A DNA stretch of 64,000 nt from Blastomussa wellsi. Lineage: Eukaryota > Cnidaria > Anthozoa > Scleractinia > Plerogyridae. Below, in pieces: positions 15,201 to 23,200 of this stretch. The stretch lies in NCBI GenBank assembly GCA_947652115.1, contig OX393569.1, positions 7,138,294 through 7,202,293 on the forward strand, read 5' to 3'. Position 1 is the first letter of the stretch; the number at the start of each line of letters is the position of its first letter. The position numbers and the translations under genes were made by a program. A model generated the notes under the pieces. The model searched no databases. It had not been told where the DNA came from and saw only the letters and a list, made by a program, of their open reading frames with translations.

Positions 15201-17428
15201 TACTCTCTACCTCCTGAAGTCTTTTTTGCTTTTCTGCTAGTGTACAAACTATGAAACAAATACAAACAGATTATTGCATACATGTACATATACATACATG
15301 ACCATCTTGTTGGATTTTTATCTGTTATGTGGTTTTCGGTTGTTTCACTGCAAAACCGTTTATCTACAGTACATGTTGATTCGCTAAAAGTCAAAGTCGA
15401 TTTGCTAAACATCGAAATTGACTCACTACACATCGGATTCACTACAAATGTACATTGTAAACAGTAAAGTCGATGCGCTACAGACTGAGGCCGTTTGCTA
15501 CAGACATTCAACTTGATCACAAGATGTGGACAAGCAATAAAAAAGCTGTCACAGTCATTTTAAAGTTTGAATAGTCAGATTTGCCATTTGCATTAATAAG
15601 CAACTGGATTTATCACTTGATCAATAAATCTCATCGCCAGAACCCACTTATTTTCTTTTGGTTACTACCAAGAGAACCAAATGAAAGCGGGCTCTGGGAA
15701 CAAGAATGTTTGATAGAATTTGTATTACCCAGTTTTCCGGCTTCCAGTAACAACAATCTTTATTGAATGTTTTAACCATGTTGATCATGACTTTTTGGGT
15801 GGTTCCTACATGTAGTAGAACCATTTTTTTTGGAGGGGGCAGAACCATTTTATGAAGCGGCAAACTCATCCCAAAGTTGGAAAATCTTCATCTGGAGTGG
15901 AAGTCAAGGTACTGGATGTGACGTCACTTCCTGTCTGATACAAGCCCTATCTGAAGGGACGTCAGACAGGCCTCGCAGCGCAGCAGACTGATTAGTATAT
16001 ACATTGGAAGCCAAGATTGAAATCAAAACCAGCCATCGCATCAAATCCCACGCTGCCTGGGTCTTGCAGGTTCTCTTAAACAATACAGTTCAAAATCTGC
16101 ACGATGCCACCGTGATTGTAAGATAACTCGGGATAATTTGCGATAACGCATGGTAACTCTTGTATGATCCAATGATCAATTGTCAGGTTCACATTTCCTT
16201 TATACATGGAGGATCCAAATATCGTGTTCGTTAGTCTGAAGTGTTTTGATTGGTTTGTTTGCTCATCACTTGCAAATTAGCAAGTTTTTAAACTAATCAG
16301 TTTACATGTCTATTGATATTCATAATTTAAAAGCCTGCCCACCCACACCCAAGAAAATGTGTTGTTCCCTCATACAAATGTAGGTCCGTTTCATTTATAG
16401 ACCACATTTCATCTGCAGTTGTGTTTCAGCCTAAAAAATTGAATATCAAAACTATTAATGCTCAATGGTATAGGGGGATTCATGTTGACGTCATTGTTTA
16501 CCTTTTTTCTCATTAGCATATGGCTTGGTGTACGGAAGGCAACATGTTAGATATTAATTGACTCCAAATAGTTAGAGCTAGTGAAATTTAGTATATGGTG
16601 AAATTTTTAGCCCTTTGCGTGCAATATTCAAGGAGAAATTGTCTTCCAAAAACTCCACAATTTCTGGGTGACAAAAGCGCTAATTAGATCATACATTCTT
16701 TGTACTCATACATTCTTTGTAAAATTTTGATTTTTTAAACTTGCATCAGACAAAAAGAATTCAATACATCAAGCTGAAATTCATTGGCAGAGTTAATCGT
16801 GCTATGAACTTTCAATATTCAGAACTGATTTTTTTGTAGCTCCATCAGAAACTGAATCGCTTATATATGCTGATGAGGCAAATATTGAATTTCCCTAAAT
16901 AAACTTCATAAAACAGAGAGAAAGAGAAATTTATATTGGTCTCATTTCTGTGCTCTTAAAAACTATGAAAGAGGCTTGGGTATGGTTTACTTAAGTTTCT
17001 TTTATTTTGTGATTCCTTTGTATACTGTATAATTATGTATGTTGTATATATTTCCTTAGAATATCTTAATTCTGGAGATTGCAGTAAACCGACTCAACAT
17101 TTTTAGCGAATCAACTTTCGATGTGTGGCGAACTCGACTTTGACTTGTAGCGAATCACCTTGCAGGCGAGCGTGGCCCAGTGGTCAGAGCGCTGGACTTG
17201 TAATCAGGTGGTCCCGGGTTCGAGTTCTCCTCCCTGCCACTAAAACGGATTTGTCTTCGGTGGTCCCGAATTCAACTCCTCCACGCTTTGTAAATAGCCA
17301 ACTGGTCTGCCTCCTGCCAGTTGGGATTTTTAAGAACTTTCTGTTTCATTTACAATATTTGTTTACGTATTTACAGTGTCTCCAATTAGCACAGTGGTGC
17401 TAAATACATTGACACTTAAATAAAGTTA

Positions 17429-17473
<45 letters not shown>

Positions 17474-18068
17474 GCAGCAACTTGTAGTGAAACGGATAAC
17501 TGTGAAGTGCTAGGAAGCAGAGAACAGGTCTGATCTTACCTGTTTCTTCATGTTCTTTCTGCAGTCTTTCATGTTGCTTCTGCTCTGACTCAAGCCTGGC
17601 ATTGCAGGAAATAAGCTGCTTTTCTATCTGGTTGAACTGTTGTTCTACATATAACGAGGGATGCATGCAATTGTAAGTCTTTTTAAGCTAAAGTTGAAAA
17701 TATTTTATTTTATTTTTTTGCAAATTAAAATTGCAAATTGCCAACCGGATTTTGATAAAATCTACACCAATCCAATTTTCCCTTTGTTATTCAGTTGAGG
17801 TAAATAAATCGCTTTTAATGTGGTTTCTATCAAATTTTAACAGAAAAATCAAACCTGCGTCCACACGTGCACGTCGAAGTGTGGCCATGTCAGACCGATA
17901 TTTCTCGTCCCTGGAAGAGTTTTCATCGACAACCTGCTTAACTTTGAGCAAAACTGTAGCTGAATCTTCATTTAGGCTAGCAATTTGAGCAATAATATCT
18001 TTGGAAATACCCAAACTGGCGGACAAAGTCGTCACTACTTCGCTTTCCTCTACAGCGGAGGCCGCCAT
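213..18068 (-). CDS. TPR: Nucleoprotein TPR (nuclear pore basket), N-terminal 647 residues, 21 exons, partial
   Basis: TPR is the long coiled-coil protein of the nuclear pore basket, acting in mRNA export surveillance, chromatin organisation and mitotic checkpoint anchoring. Exons on the minus strand, in coding order, are 17855-18068, 17540-17644, 15175-15248, 14963-15059, 13859-13920, 12597-12638, 12051-12164, 9952-10002, 8778-8870, 7634-7714, 7371-7458, 6586-6654, 6418-6489, 5177-5271, 3790-3882, 2010-2114, 1765-1872, 1209-1342, 958-1050, 396-480 and 213-278. All introns are GT/AG and the phases close to 1941 nt. Recognisable vertebrate TPR blocks appear in order: [67 protein letters not shown] and [14 protein letters not shown]. 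Nearly all of it is heptad-rich, charged coiled coil. The start has a strong context (AAGATGGCGG). The human protein has about 2360 residues, so the remaining three quarters lie beyond the left edge. Identity is near certain; individual splice sites are inferred. Confidence 0.93.
396..480 (-). CDS. TPR: TPR coding exon 20
   Basis: 85 nt, phase 2 in, phase 0 out. Acceptor GTCTGCTAG, donor [31 protein letters not shown] and SRERQTHM match human [20 protein letters not shown] and SRQHQMQL. Confidence 0.9.
958..1050 (-). CDS. TPR: TPR coding exon 19
   Basis: 93 nt, phase 2 in and out. Acceptor TTATTATAG, donor [30 protein letters not shown] matches human [20 protein letters not shown]. Confidence 0.92.
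1209..1342 (-). CDS. TPR: TPR coding exon 18
   Basis: 134 nt, phase 0 in, phase 2 out. Acceptor ACCTGCAG, donor [25 protein letters not shown] and [13 protein letters not shown] match human IRVLLMELEEARGN and SSSEVISQHLVSY. Confidence 0.92.
1765..1872 (-). CDS. TPR: TPR coding exon 17
   Basis: 108 nt, phase 0. Acceptor GGTAACAG, donor [30 protein letters not shown] matches human LERDNRRMEIQVKDLSQQ. Confidence 0.9.
2010..2114 (-). CDS. TPR: TPR coding exon 16
   Basis: 105 nt, phase 0. Acceptor TGTCACAG. Two donors three bases apart are possible; GTG|GTGGGT is preferred over CTT|GTGGTG and only adds or removes one Val. [20 protein letters not shown] is strongly conserved. Confidence 0.9.
3790..3882 (-). 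CDS. TPR: TPR coding exon 15
   Basis: 93 nt, phase 0. Acceptor TTTTGCAG, donor [31 protein letters not shown] and [10 protein letters not shown] match human [20 protein letters not shown] and YLDEIVKE. Confidence 0.92.
4309..4570 (+). repeat. tRNA-derived SINE, copy 1 (Ser-like head)
   Basis: The head (about 4309-4380) has a polymerase III A box (TGGCCGAGTGG) and B box (GGGTTCAAGTCCC), with an anticodon-loop region resembling tRNA-Ser(UGA). It is followed by a body containing GTAAATAGCCAACTGGTCTG and a tail of ATT repeats. The same body and tail occur at 17164-17475 behind a different head. This is a retroposed SINE inside a TPR intron, not a functional tRNA gene. Confidence 0.75.
5177..5271 (-). 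CDS. TPR: TPR coding exon 14
   Basis: 95 nt, phase 1 in, phase 0 out. Acceptor CTTCTCCAG, donor [22 protein letters not shown] and KSGMTLTQ match human ELAAMSPTAAAV and KPGMKLTE. Confidence 0.92.
5560..5640. repeat. AT-rich tandem repeat
   Basis: Repeats of a roughly 26-base unit built from ATAATTATATGATAATAATT, in a TPR intron. Confidence 0.7.
6418..6489 (-). CDS. TPR: TPR coding exon 13
   Basis: 72 nt, phase 1. Acceptor CTTTACAG, donor AGAG|GTAAGA. It contains [19 protein letters not shown], nearly identical to human [20 protein letters not shown]. Confidence 0.93.
6586..6654 (-). CDS. TPR: TPR coding exon 12
   Basis: 69 nt, phase 1 in and out. Acceptor TCCCTTAG, donor TATG|GTGAGT. The peptide is [20 protein letters not shown] followed by REY. 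Confidence 0.82.
6854..7331. mobile_element. pogo/Tigger-like MITE with CAGTCAAACCTCT ends
   Basis: About 480 bp in a TPR intron, beginning CAGTCAAACCTCT and ending AGAGGTTTGACTT, with TA on both outer sides or nearly so. The inside is non-coding. Short inverted ends of this type with a TA duplication are typical of non-autonomous pogo/Tigger elements. A related CAGTGGAACC end is seen near 61158. Confidence 0.55.
7371..7458 (-). CDS. TPR: TPR coding exon 11
   Basis: 88 nt, phase 0 in, phase 1 out. Acceptor AATTTGCAG, donor GTGAAG|GTATAT. It encodes [20 protein letters not shown] and continues as [10 protein letters not shown], matching human [20 protein letters not shown]. Confidence 0.9.
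7634..7714 (-). CDS. TPR: TPR coding exon 10
   Basis: 81 nt, phase 0. Acceptor TTTGGCAG, donor [27 protein letters not shown] and SKLAVLYK match the human segment KEQQASMEEKFHNEL and KLSNLYK. Confidence 0.9.
8006..8435. mobile_element. TTAA-bounded long-palindrome MITE, copy 1
   Basis: It begins TTAAAGTGCACCTAACACC and ends with the reverse complement GGTGTTAGGTGCACTTTAA; the arms continue pairing for well over 150 bp around a short centre. TTAA at both ends is the target duplication of piggyBac-type elements. No transposase remains. It lies in a TPR intron. Confidence 0.65.
8778..8870 (-). CDS. TPR: TPR coding exon 9
   Basis: 93 nt, phase 0. Acceptor CATTCCAG, donor AAGAG|GTCAGA. It encodes a coiled-coil segment with [19 protein letters not shown]. 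Confidence 0.84.
9952..10002 (-). CDS. TPR: TPR coding exon 8
   Basis: 51 nt, phase 0. Acceptor TGTAACAG, donor GAGAG-type GAAGAG|GTGAGG. It encodes [18 protein letters not shown] small exon, but its frame and position fit the family alignment. Confidence 0.78.
10808..11250 (-). repeat. Foldback repeat with a tRNA-like SINE head
   Basis: On the minus strand, 10967-10892 reads as a degenerate tRNA: A box TAGTTCAGTTGGTAGAG and B box GGTTCCAATCC. The flanking DNA folds back on itself: the stretch around 10985-11035 is the reverse complement of 11070-11110 (CTCACAGGAAAATATGAACTC arms shortened here), and the head's CACATTGGGAG recurs inverted near 11130. It lies in a TPR intron. The acceptor-stem ends do not pair well, so I call it a SINE-derived element. 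Confidence 0.5.
11420..11530 (+). pseudogene. Possible THAP-type zinc-finger fragment
   Basis: The ATG frame [16 protein letters not shown] followed by LFRFSE resembles the start of a THAP domain (C-x4-C, then a Phe-Arg-Phe block), which is common in P-element-type transposases. The rest of the domain is not continuous. It lies in a TPR intron in antisense to the gene. Confidence 0.25.
12051..12164 (-). CDS. TPR: TPR coding exon 7
   Basis: 114 nt, phase 0. Acceptor TGTTGCAG, donor [28 protein letters not shown] and [14 protein letters not shown] match human TPR almost residue for residue; this is one of the best diagnostic exons. Confidence 0.92.
12597..12638 (-). CDS. TPR: TPR coding exon 6
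   Basis: 42 nt, phase 0 on both sides. Acceptor ATATTTCAG, donor TTAAG|GTACAT. It encodes [14 protein letters not shown] and joins without a gap to the strongly conserved [12 protein letters not shown] of the next exon. Confidence 0.85.
12697..13143. mobile_element. TTAA-bounded long-palindrome MITE, copy 2
   Basis: About 447 bp, beginning TTAAAATGCACCTAACCCC and ending GGGGTTAGGTGCACTTTAA. It shares its internal sequence with the element at 8006-8435 (CCTTTGCACCAGTTTGAAA, a CGTGGA block and a mirrored half). It lies in a TPR intron, next to exon 6. Confidence 0.65.
13859..13920 (-). CDS. TPR: TPR coding exon 5
   Basis: 62 nt, phase 1 in, phase 0 out. Acceptor ATTTACAG, donor CTCAG|GTGTGT. 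The peptide starts [14 protein letters not shown]. Confidence 0.82.
14963..15059 (-). CDS. TPR: TPR coding exon 4
   Basis: 97 nt, phase 0 in, phase 1 out. Acceptor CTTTGTAG, donor AATG|GTAAGT. The peptide includes [14 protein letters not shown], matching the human EAEKRDL/NERLSQEL region. Confidence 0.85.
15175..15248 (-). CDS. TPR: TPR coding exon 3
   Basis: 74 nt, phase 1 in, phase 0 out. Acceptor TTTCATAG, donor TAT|GTAAGC. It encodes a charged coiled-coil segment containing [13 protein letters not shown]. Confidence 0.8.
17164..17475 (+). repeat. tRNA-derived SINE, copy 2 (Thr-like head)
   Basis: The head (about 17166-17241) has A box TGGCCCAGTGG and B box GGGTTCGAGTTC, with CTTGTAATC at the anticodon loop. 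It shares the CCAACTGGTCTGCCTCCTGC body block with the copy at 4309 and ends in AATAAAG then a long (ATT)n tail. It lies just downstream of TPR exon 1, in the first intron. The body may be one of the conserved eumetazoan SINE domains; I cannot confirm which. Confidence 0.75.
17540..17644 (-). CDS. TPR: TPR coding exon 2
   Basis: 105 nt, phase 1 in and out. Acceptor ATATGTAG, donor CAG|GTAAGA. The peptide [11 protein letters not shown] aligns with the human TPR segment around EQQYFEIEKRL. Confidence 0.88.
17855..18068 (-). CDS. TPR: TPR coding exon 1
   Basis: 214 nt, 71 codons plus one base. It starts at the ATG at 18066-18068 and ends at a donor reading CGCAG|GTTTG. It encodes the short acidic-polar N-terminus beginning [12 protein letters not shown] and running into the first coiled coil. 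The frame stays open upstream to another ATG at 18146, but the 18068 start has the better context. Confidence 0.85.
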
Positions 18069-18072
18069 CTTG
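18058..18072 (-). promoter_or_regulatory. YY1-like motif over the TPR start codon
   Basis: On the minus strand the TPR ATG sits in CAAGATGGCGGCC, the classical consensus for the YY1 zinc-finger factor. In animals this motif is common just downstream of TATA-less housekeeping start sites, with the ATG inside the motif. No TATA box is obvious in the 200 bases upstream. The motif is seen; its use here is inferred. Confidence 0.45.
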
Positions 18073-18430
18073 CAGCTTTGCGCGGTAAGAAGCACTCGAT
18101 GCAGTGTGGGATACTTCACGTGATGAGTCGCTATATTACGTGCCATGCTACATGACGCGGTACGCCAACGTCAAACCACTGAACTGAGCCCGCAGCTTAC
18201 AGATAAACCCGAAGAGAACCGAGGGTTACCCGAGAGAAACCGAAGAGTAATCCAGCTTTGGGCCTTTGGCCTTGGATTTGAAACCTAAAAGTTTTCGTTT
18301 TATGATTTACAAAAATGTCACACGCACTGTAATGTACTCCGGTTGAGAGCAAAACCGGTTCCACTAAAACTAATACAATGGCCATAAATCGGCTCGAAGA
18401 CCACACAACTAAAGTAAGGTAAGACGATTT
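18069..18430. other. TPR upstream region
   Basis: This should contain the TPR 5' UTR and promoter on the minus strand. No TATA box or recognisable start site is visible. The frame upstream of the TPR ATG is open back to 18146, which is probably untranslated leader. Confidence 0.35.
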
Positions 18431-18552
18431 TTATTTAAATTGCTACATTTTCAAAGGTTACAGAAACAATCGTTATTTTCCCCATACAAATCCTTATAAA
18501 TATGCAAATCGCTCGAGTCACGTAACAACACAAAGGTCAACATACAAAGCTA

Positions 18553-18788
18553 AGGCCTGGTTCACACTTGCGACATAAGGCCGACATAACGACATAACGA
18601 CGAGGTCACGCAAATGCAAAAAATACCTTACACTTATGTTTTGTGTCACCAGTGTCAACAACACAACATAACGACACAGCAGGAACATAATGACATAAAG
18701 CTACATGAACATAACGACATAAGGAAAAGATTGATCTTTTCTTTATGTCGTTATGTCCATGTCGTTATGTCGTTATCGCTAGTGTGAT
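18553..18788. mobile_element. Inverted-repeat element built from CGACATAA blocks
   Basis: Blocks of CGACATAACGACATAA on one side and TTATGTCGTTATGTCG on the other fold back on each other, with TTCACACTTGCGACATAAGG at the left end and its mirror (TCGCTAGTGTGA) at the right. A diverged piece in the opposite orientation lies at 13340-13430, inside a TPR intron. Confidence 0.5.
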
Positions 18789-18799
18789 ATATTGAGCTT

Positions 18800-21700
18800 G
18801 GGCTACCTGTGATCCAATATATGGAAATTTTGCCCAAGGTCACTGAATTGTAACGTGTTCGCCCCTTGCCGAAGAATAATCAAGCAATATAATACCAAAG
18901 TTACTGCTGTAGCCGGTCTCACAGACTGATTGAAGCAAGAAATTTTCCTGGTTCTTCCGTTTTCAATACAAAAGTAAGTGATACAAAAGTAAGTAATCTA
19001 GAAGTGGTCTACAAAGTACAAATTACTTAAAGGCAGTTCAGCTTTTTGTTGTCATGCAGATTGAATTTGGCTTTGACTGGCTTAATTACCCGTAAGTTAT
19101 GCTGCGGAGTTTACATTTCACTCTGTTCCCAGTTACACACGGTTATAGCGAGTTTATCTCGCGTCGCTGCGTTGTGGAAAATTGCGAAATATTGGCTTAT
19201 TGGTGGAAAGCGTTCGGTAAACGTTCATGTTACGCATCAGTTGATTGCAATATTTCGAACAAGGTACGATTTAAACCGTTAAATTCTCTGAACTGTCTGT
19301 AGCACTGTGTGAAAGTTACAAAACACCCATTCGACTAATTACAAAAGAGAGAAAAAAGAAACAACGAGAAATTAAAGGAGACGCATTTAATAACACTGCT
19401 GTGAGGCGTCGAAGTCAGAACGTTTGCATGATCGCTGCCAAATTATGCAAGACGCTAACATATCAAATCGCGATCAGTAGCGGTGTATCTGTATAGTTCA
19501 ATTGTTCACGCACTCAGATTTAGTGGAAGAAGGTAAACTTTTGTATTTAGGAAACGAATCATCGGATTACTGACAAAAAGATCGCTTTGCAGCGCCAGTT
19601 TTAACCTCGATTTAAATCGCTTTAATAATTTAAATTGCTAATTAATTTTGTAAGCTTCTGTTGTAGTCTCGGTCGCAAGTCTTTAATACTTGGCGGCATT
19701 GGTTGCGAGTCGAAATATACACCCGAACCTCACCTGATCTGATCTATGCATACGCAACTGAACAATCGCTCTACTTGTTTGCAACGATCAAGTTTGGTAA
19801 ACAGTTGTAGCAAATTAGGGGGTTGGGGGGGGGGGGGGAATTCGTGGACTCGCAAATGTCAAAAATTCAGCGTCGGATCGCGGATTAATTAGCTAAGTTC
19901 CCGATGTCACTAAGTTCGGAGCGTGGACGCTAAACGAAGTTTGTACCGATCAAGGATCTTCGGTCGGTATGTTGTCATGTTAACGTTGTCCATTTTATTT
20001 ACGGATCCGGATTTGAACCGAAACTAGACGCATGGCTGCGTGCACTCGGGCTGCTCTTTTTCACTGAAACTTGATTTTTATGTATAAATATAGATTAATT
20101 ACAAATCCGCGATAACTCTGTCACCTTATGTACAGCTATGAAAGTGTTGATAGCGCGGTGCTCTCGATATAGAGATTACTTTAATTGCGAAATGTCAAAG
20201 CCTTAAGTAACAAGCTAGATTTGCTAATTTACTGTAGATTGCAAATGCACGTGCAATAAGCTACGTATGGTAATTTGCTGTGAGTTACATGTGCACTTGC
20301 AACACCTTTCCTTTCATAAAAAAAGAACAAAAAAAGAAAGTGAACATTAATAAATAAATAAAATCACGAAACGCACGATACAGAGTAACAGTTTGTGCTG
20401 TAGCGTAATCCATGAAATAAATCAAAGTACTTCATGTCTCGATGCCCCACAGCTGTGCGAGTGTTCAACTAATGTTCATTACATAATCTTTGAATCTGGA
20501 GGGCAACTTCCGATTCCTAGACGACCTCCGCAGTCCGATTTCCGGTGATGTTTTATACCTACATGTTTGTGACAAGATCGAATGGTTGCCTGTGAATTTG
20601 CATATTTATAGTAGTTTCCATATCATTTCTGGTTCGTAAAATTGAAATGCAGAGATAGTTGGAGCCTCTGGCTTCCGCTGACTTGGATTGAATAAACAAT
20701 AAAATGTATTCTATGATTGCCCACCCCGGCAAAGTTATAACTTTGCACTTTATAATTTGAAACTCGTGTATTTCAACTTTTGTTTATTGACATGTACGCC
20801 GGATCACTCATAAATGTTCGCTCGTAAATTGATCTCTCGTAAGGCATGCGGACTGACCCGTTCCGAACATGCGTGGGCCTACCGCGAACGGCGTGTTCGT
20901 TTCTATGTGATTTCAGCTCCCTTGAAGTCATGGAATCCGTGCTACAATAAACTTCCAAACAACTTCTGCTTTCCATGTGCTCAGAGATGTGCAGAGCGCT
21001 GAGCGACCGCTCGCCTACTCGACGCATGCCGAAATTACAACTCGGCTAGCCCGAGTAATAATGTCAAATTGACAGATCTGATAAAAAATAGGGCGGATTC
21101 GCGTATCCCTACTGCCTTTCTGGCACTCTCAGCCAAGGAAAAATTTGGACGTAATTTCACGATCGTTAGAAACAGCTGGAGGGGCGGCTCGCGATTTACG
21201 CGTAAAAGCAATTGGAAAGCAAAATCAAATGTTTCGCATCCTTGTTTCGACAGTTTTCGGGCACAATTTGAAACTTTTCAACCAAGCAGTTTGAATCCGT
21301 TTTTCGTTGCGTTTCACGACTTTCAGTTACGAGGCAGCTTTAGCTTGGCTCAGTTATGGTTTTACAAGAACAACAATTAAATTAAAACTATTTACAATGA
21401 ACGGTTCTGGTAATGCAATCATAAAAATAAAAAGCACAGTATAATCTACAGAATATGCATTAAAAAACTTCAAATTTGTCTTAAAATGAATGATTTAAAA
21501 AGAATTCGAAGGAGTATTAAACAAAACATGTCGCTTCACGTTGGTTCTCTTATGGTTGTGCCTATCTCACACAGATTCAAACGTGAATTCTCTTGTGTGT
21601 CTTTAATATGCTTGTGCTACTCGCACAAGTGAAAACCAGGCTTCACTGCTGAACTTAGACATCTGCCACCTGGTTACACGCCAAGGCCTCGTTCTGGGGA

Positions 21701-21888
21701 CAAGTTTTCGGAATAGTTGTACCTAGACACGTAAGAACTCGCCCTTGTCACACATCAGCCAGGATTTTATTTTTCGCTTGCTGTTTTGCAAGCTACTAAG
21801 AAAACCATCAGTTTTTAAACGTAACTAAATAGATTTCGTTGTCTGCCCTTAAATTCCCATCTTTTTATATCTTAGTTTATTCTCACAG
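18800..21888. other. Intergenic DNA without a supported gene
   Basis: About 3 kb holding a poly-G run near 19820-19838 and AT-rich sequence. Open frames on both strands near 20.8-21.4 kb lack splice context and family resemblance. A 5' exon of the membrane-protein gene at 21934 may lie here, because that gene's coding exon is preceded by a 3' splice site, but I could not place it. Confidence 0.4.
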
Positions 21889-21933
21889 AACTTCGTGATC
21901 ACAAGAAATAAAGGCGAATATTACAGCATCAAC

Positions 21934-22509
21934 ATGGCACTTGACAAGCTTAGCAGTCTTATGATTCTAGTCTGTGTTGTCGCTCTCATTATTTTACTCT
22001 CCTTGATCGCTTACACCTGGGTTAAGTGGCACATGAAAGAAGTACAGCAAGCGACAACGTCCAACGAGATCCCCAGCGCCAATGTAGTCATCGACGTTAC
22101 ATCGTTCACACCTCACGACCCGCAGACACATTACCAACACGGTTATTTAAACGCAGTGGGGAGGGACAGTCCAAACTTGAGTGGCTCGCAAACCTTCTTG
22201 AACGAAGACGTGTTGAAGAAAAAGCCATTCCCCAAAGATTCAAACCCACCGCCACCCGCGTTTGAAACCAAAGACGTCGTTTATCACGCGAACGCCGAGC
22301 GCGATCCAAACGAGCTAAAATCTGGGGACATAGTTTTCCACGCGAACAGGCCATTCGGCGACAACCAAACGACCAATGGGCTTCAAGCTGGTCACGTGGT
22401 ATACAACACCGAGAAGACGAATGGAAGACGAAGATGGAACGAGTCGATGGCCCCAGGGGAAGACGATGATAGAGAAGAGGTTTCACACAGGAGAAATACG
22501 TATCTGTGA
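21934..22509 (+). CDS. Small single-pass membrane protein with tyrosine-bearing cytoplasmic tail (191 aa)
   Basis: No known family is recognised. The coding exon starts at ATG 21934 in a good context (AACATGGCA). A splice acceptor (TTATTCTCACAG) ends at 21888, so an upstream non-coding exon is likely; the longer frame from 21895 starts with GTG and is not used here. The N-terminus is about 8 residues, followed by one hydrophobic helix (about 8-31) and then WVKWHMKE, whose basic charge predicts the tail is cytoplasmic. The tail has a GYLNAV site (a YxN Grb2-type SH2 motif) and three related repeats, DVVYHAN, DIVFHAN and HVVYNTE, spaced 18-22 residues apart. It ends in an acidic, then basic stretch. 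The protein at 55219 has the same architecture and a similar helix (ILLSL). An AATAAA at 22849 could end the transcript. Function unknown; an adaptor-like role is inference. Confidence 0.62.
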   Translation: MALDKLSSLMILVCVVALIILLSLIAYTWVKWHMKEVQQATTSNEIPSANVVIDVTSFTPHDPQTHYQHGYLNAVGRDSPNLSGSQTFLNEDVLKKKPFPKDSNPPPPAFETKDVVYHANAERDPNELKSGDIVFHANRPFGDNQTTNGLQAGHVVYNTEKTNGRRRWNESMAPGEDDDREEVSHRRNTYL

Positions 22510-22635
22510 AAGATTGGACTGTAATGAGTTAAATTTAATTTGGTATAGTTTAATCTTAATGCATTCATATAAAGACGTGAGGGGATCCCTTTCTCAACAT
22601 CTTTTCCAGGATTTCTAATCTTCCTGCCCTTTCGG

Positions 22636-22735
22636 AGCCATCCTCGTCCCCATAGCCCTTCTCATTTCTCTTAGCCGGCGGGGTCTTGGCACGAGAAAAG
22701 AAGGGCTCTGGGGACATAGGGGTTCCAGTGCTAGA
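22636..22735. mobile_element. Degraded foldback MITE fragment with TCGTCCCC tip
   Basis: It begins CATCCTCGTCCCCATAGCCC, followed by CTTAGCCGGC and GGGCTCTGGGGACATAGG. This is the outer hairpin of the family at 24268-24554 with the inner part missing. It lies in the probable 3' UTR of the 21934 gene. Confidence 0.5.
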
Positions 22736-23094
22736 TCCTCGGACTTCCGGACTTCAGGTATTGATGTTTCTACGTGCTGTGCGCTGCAATATGGCGGCCG
22801 GCTAACATTTTGACTTCCGTTTTCCGTTTTCTTTGTTCTCAAACAGCCAATAAAGAAAATTCAAAAGTTGCGTCTTTCAAGGGGTGAAAATTAATGGCGA
22901 GCATTTTCAGGGACATCCAACGAACAAATTGCGGCAAAATGCATTTGAGTGCATGAATGAAAATAAATCATAGTAAAACATCTAAATTTGTTTTTGAGTG
23001 TTGCTGGGAAAAATATATGTTCTTTTTTCCCAGCAGATGACCCATAATGAAATTCCCAGCCAGCTGGATGAAGATATTTTTCCCAGCCAGCAAT

Positions 23095-23200
23095 TAAAAC
23101 AATGGCATTAATTAATTAAGTAGTTAATTGATTAATTAATTAATTATAATTAAGTAATTAATTAATGATAATTATGATGACGATAATTAACCACAATGAT
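23095..23200. repeat. TTAA/ATTA simple-sequence stretch
   Basis: Low-complexity ATTAATTAATTAAG-type sequence. Confidence 0.6.

Noticed and set aside
17855..18146. An in-frame ATG at 18146 extending TPR by 26 residues
   Set aside because: The extension has no TPR character and a weaker context than the ATG at 18068; it is treated as 5' UTR.
20773..21027. 84-codon frame on the minus strand
   Set aside because: No domain, no promoter or splice support, and an overlapping frame on the other strand.
21895..21933. 13-residue extension of the first membrane protein
   Set aside because: It begins at GTG; the first ATG is at 21934.
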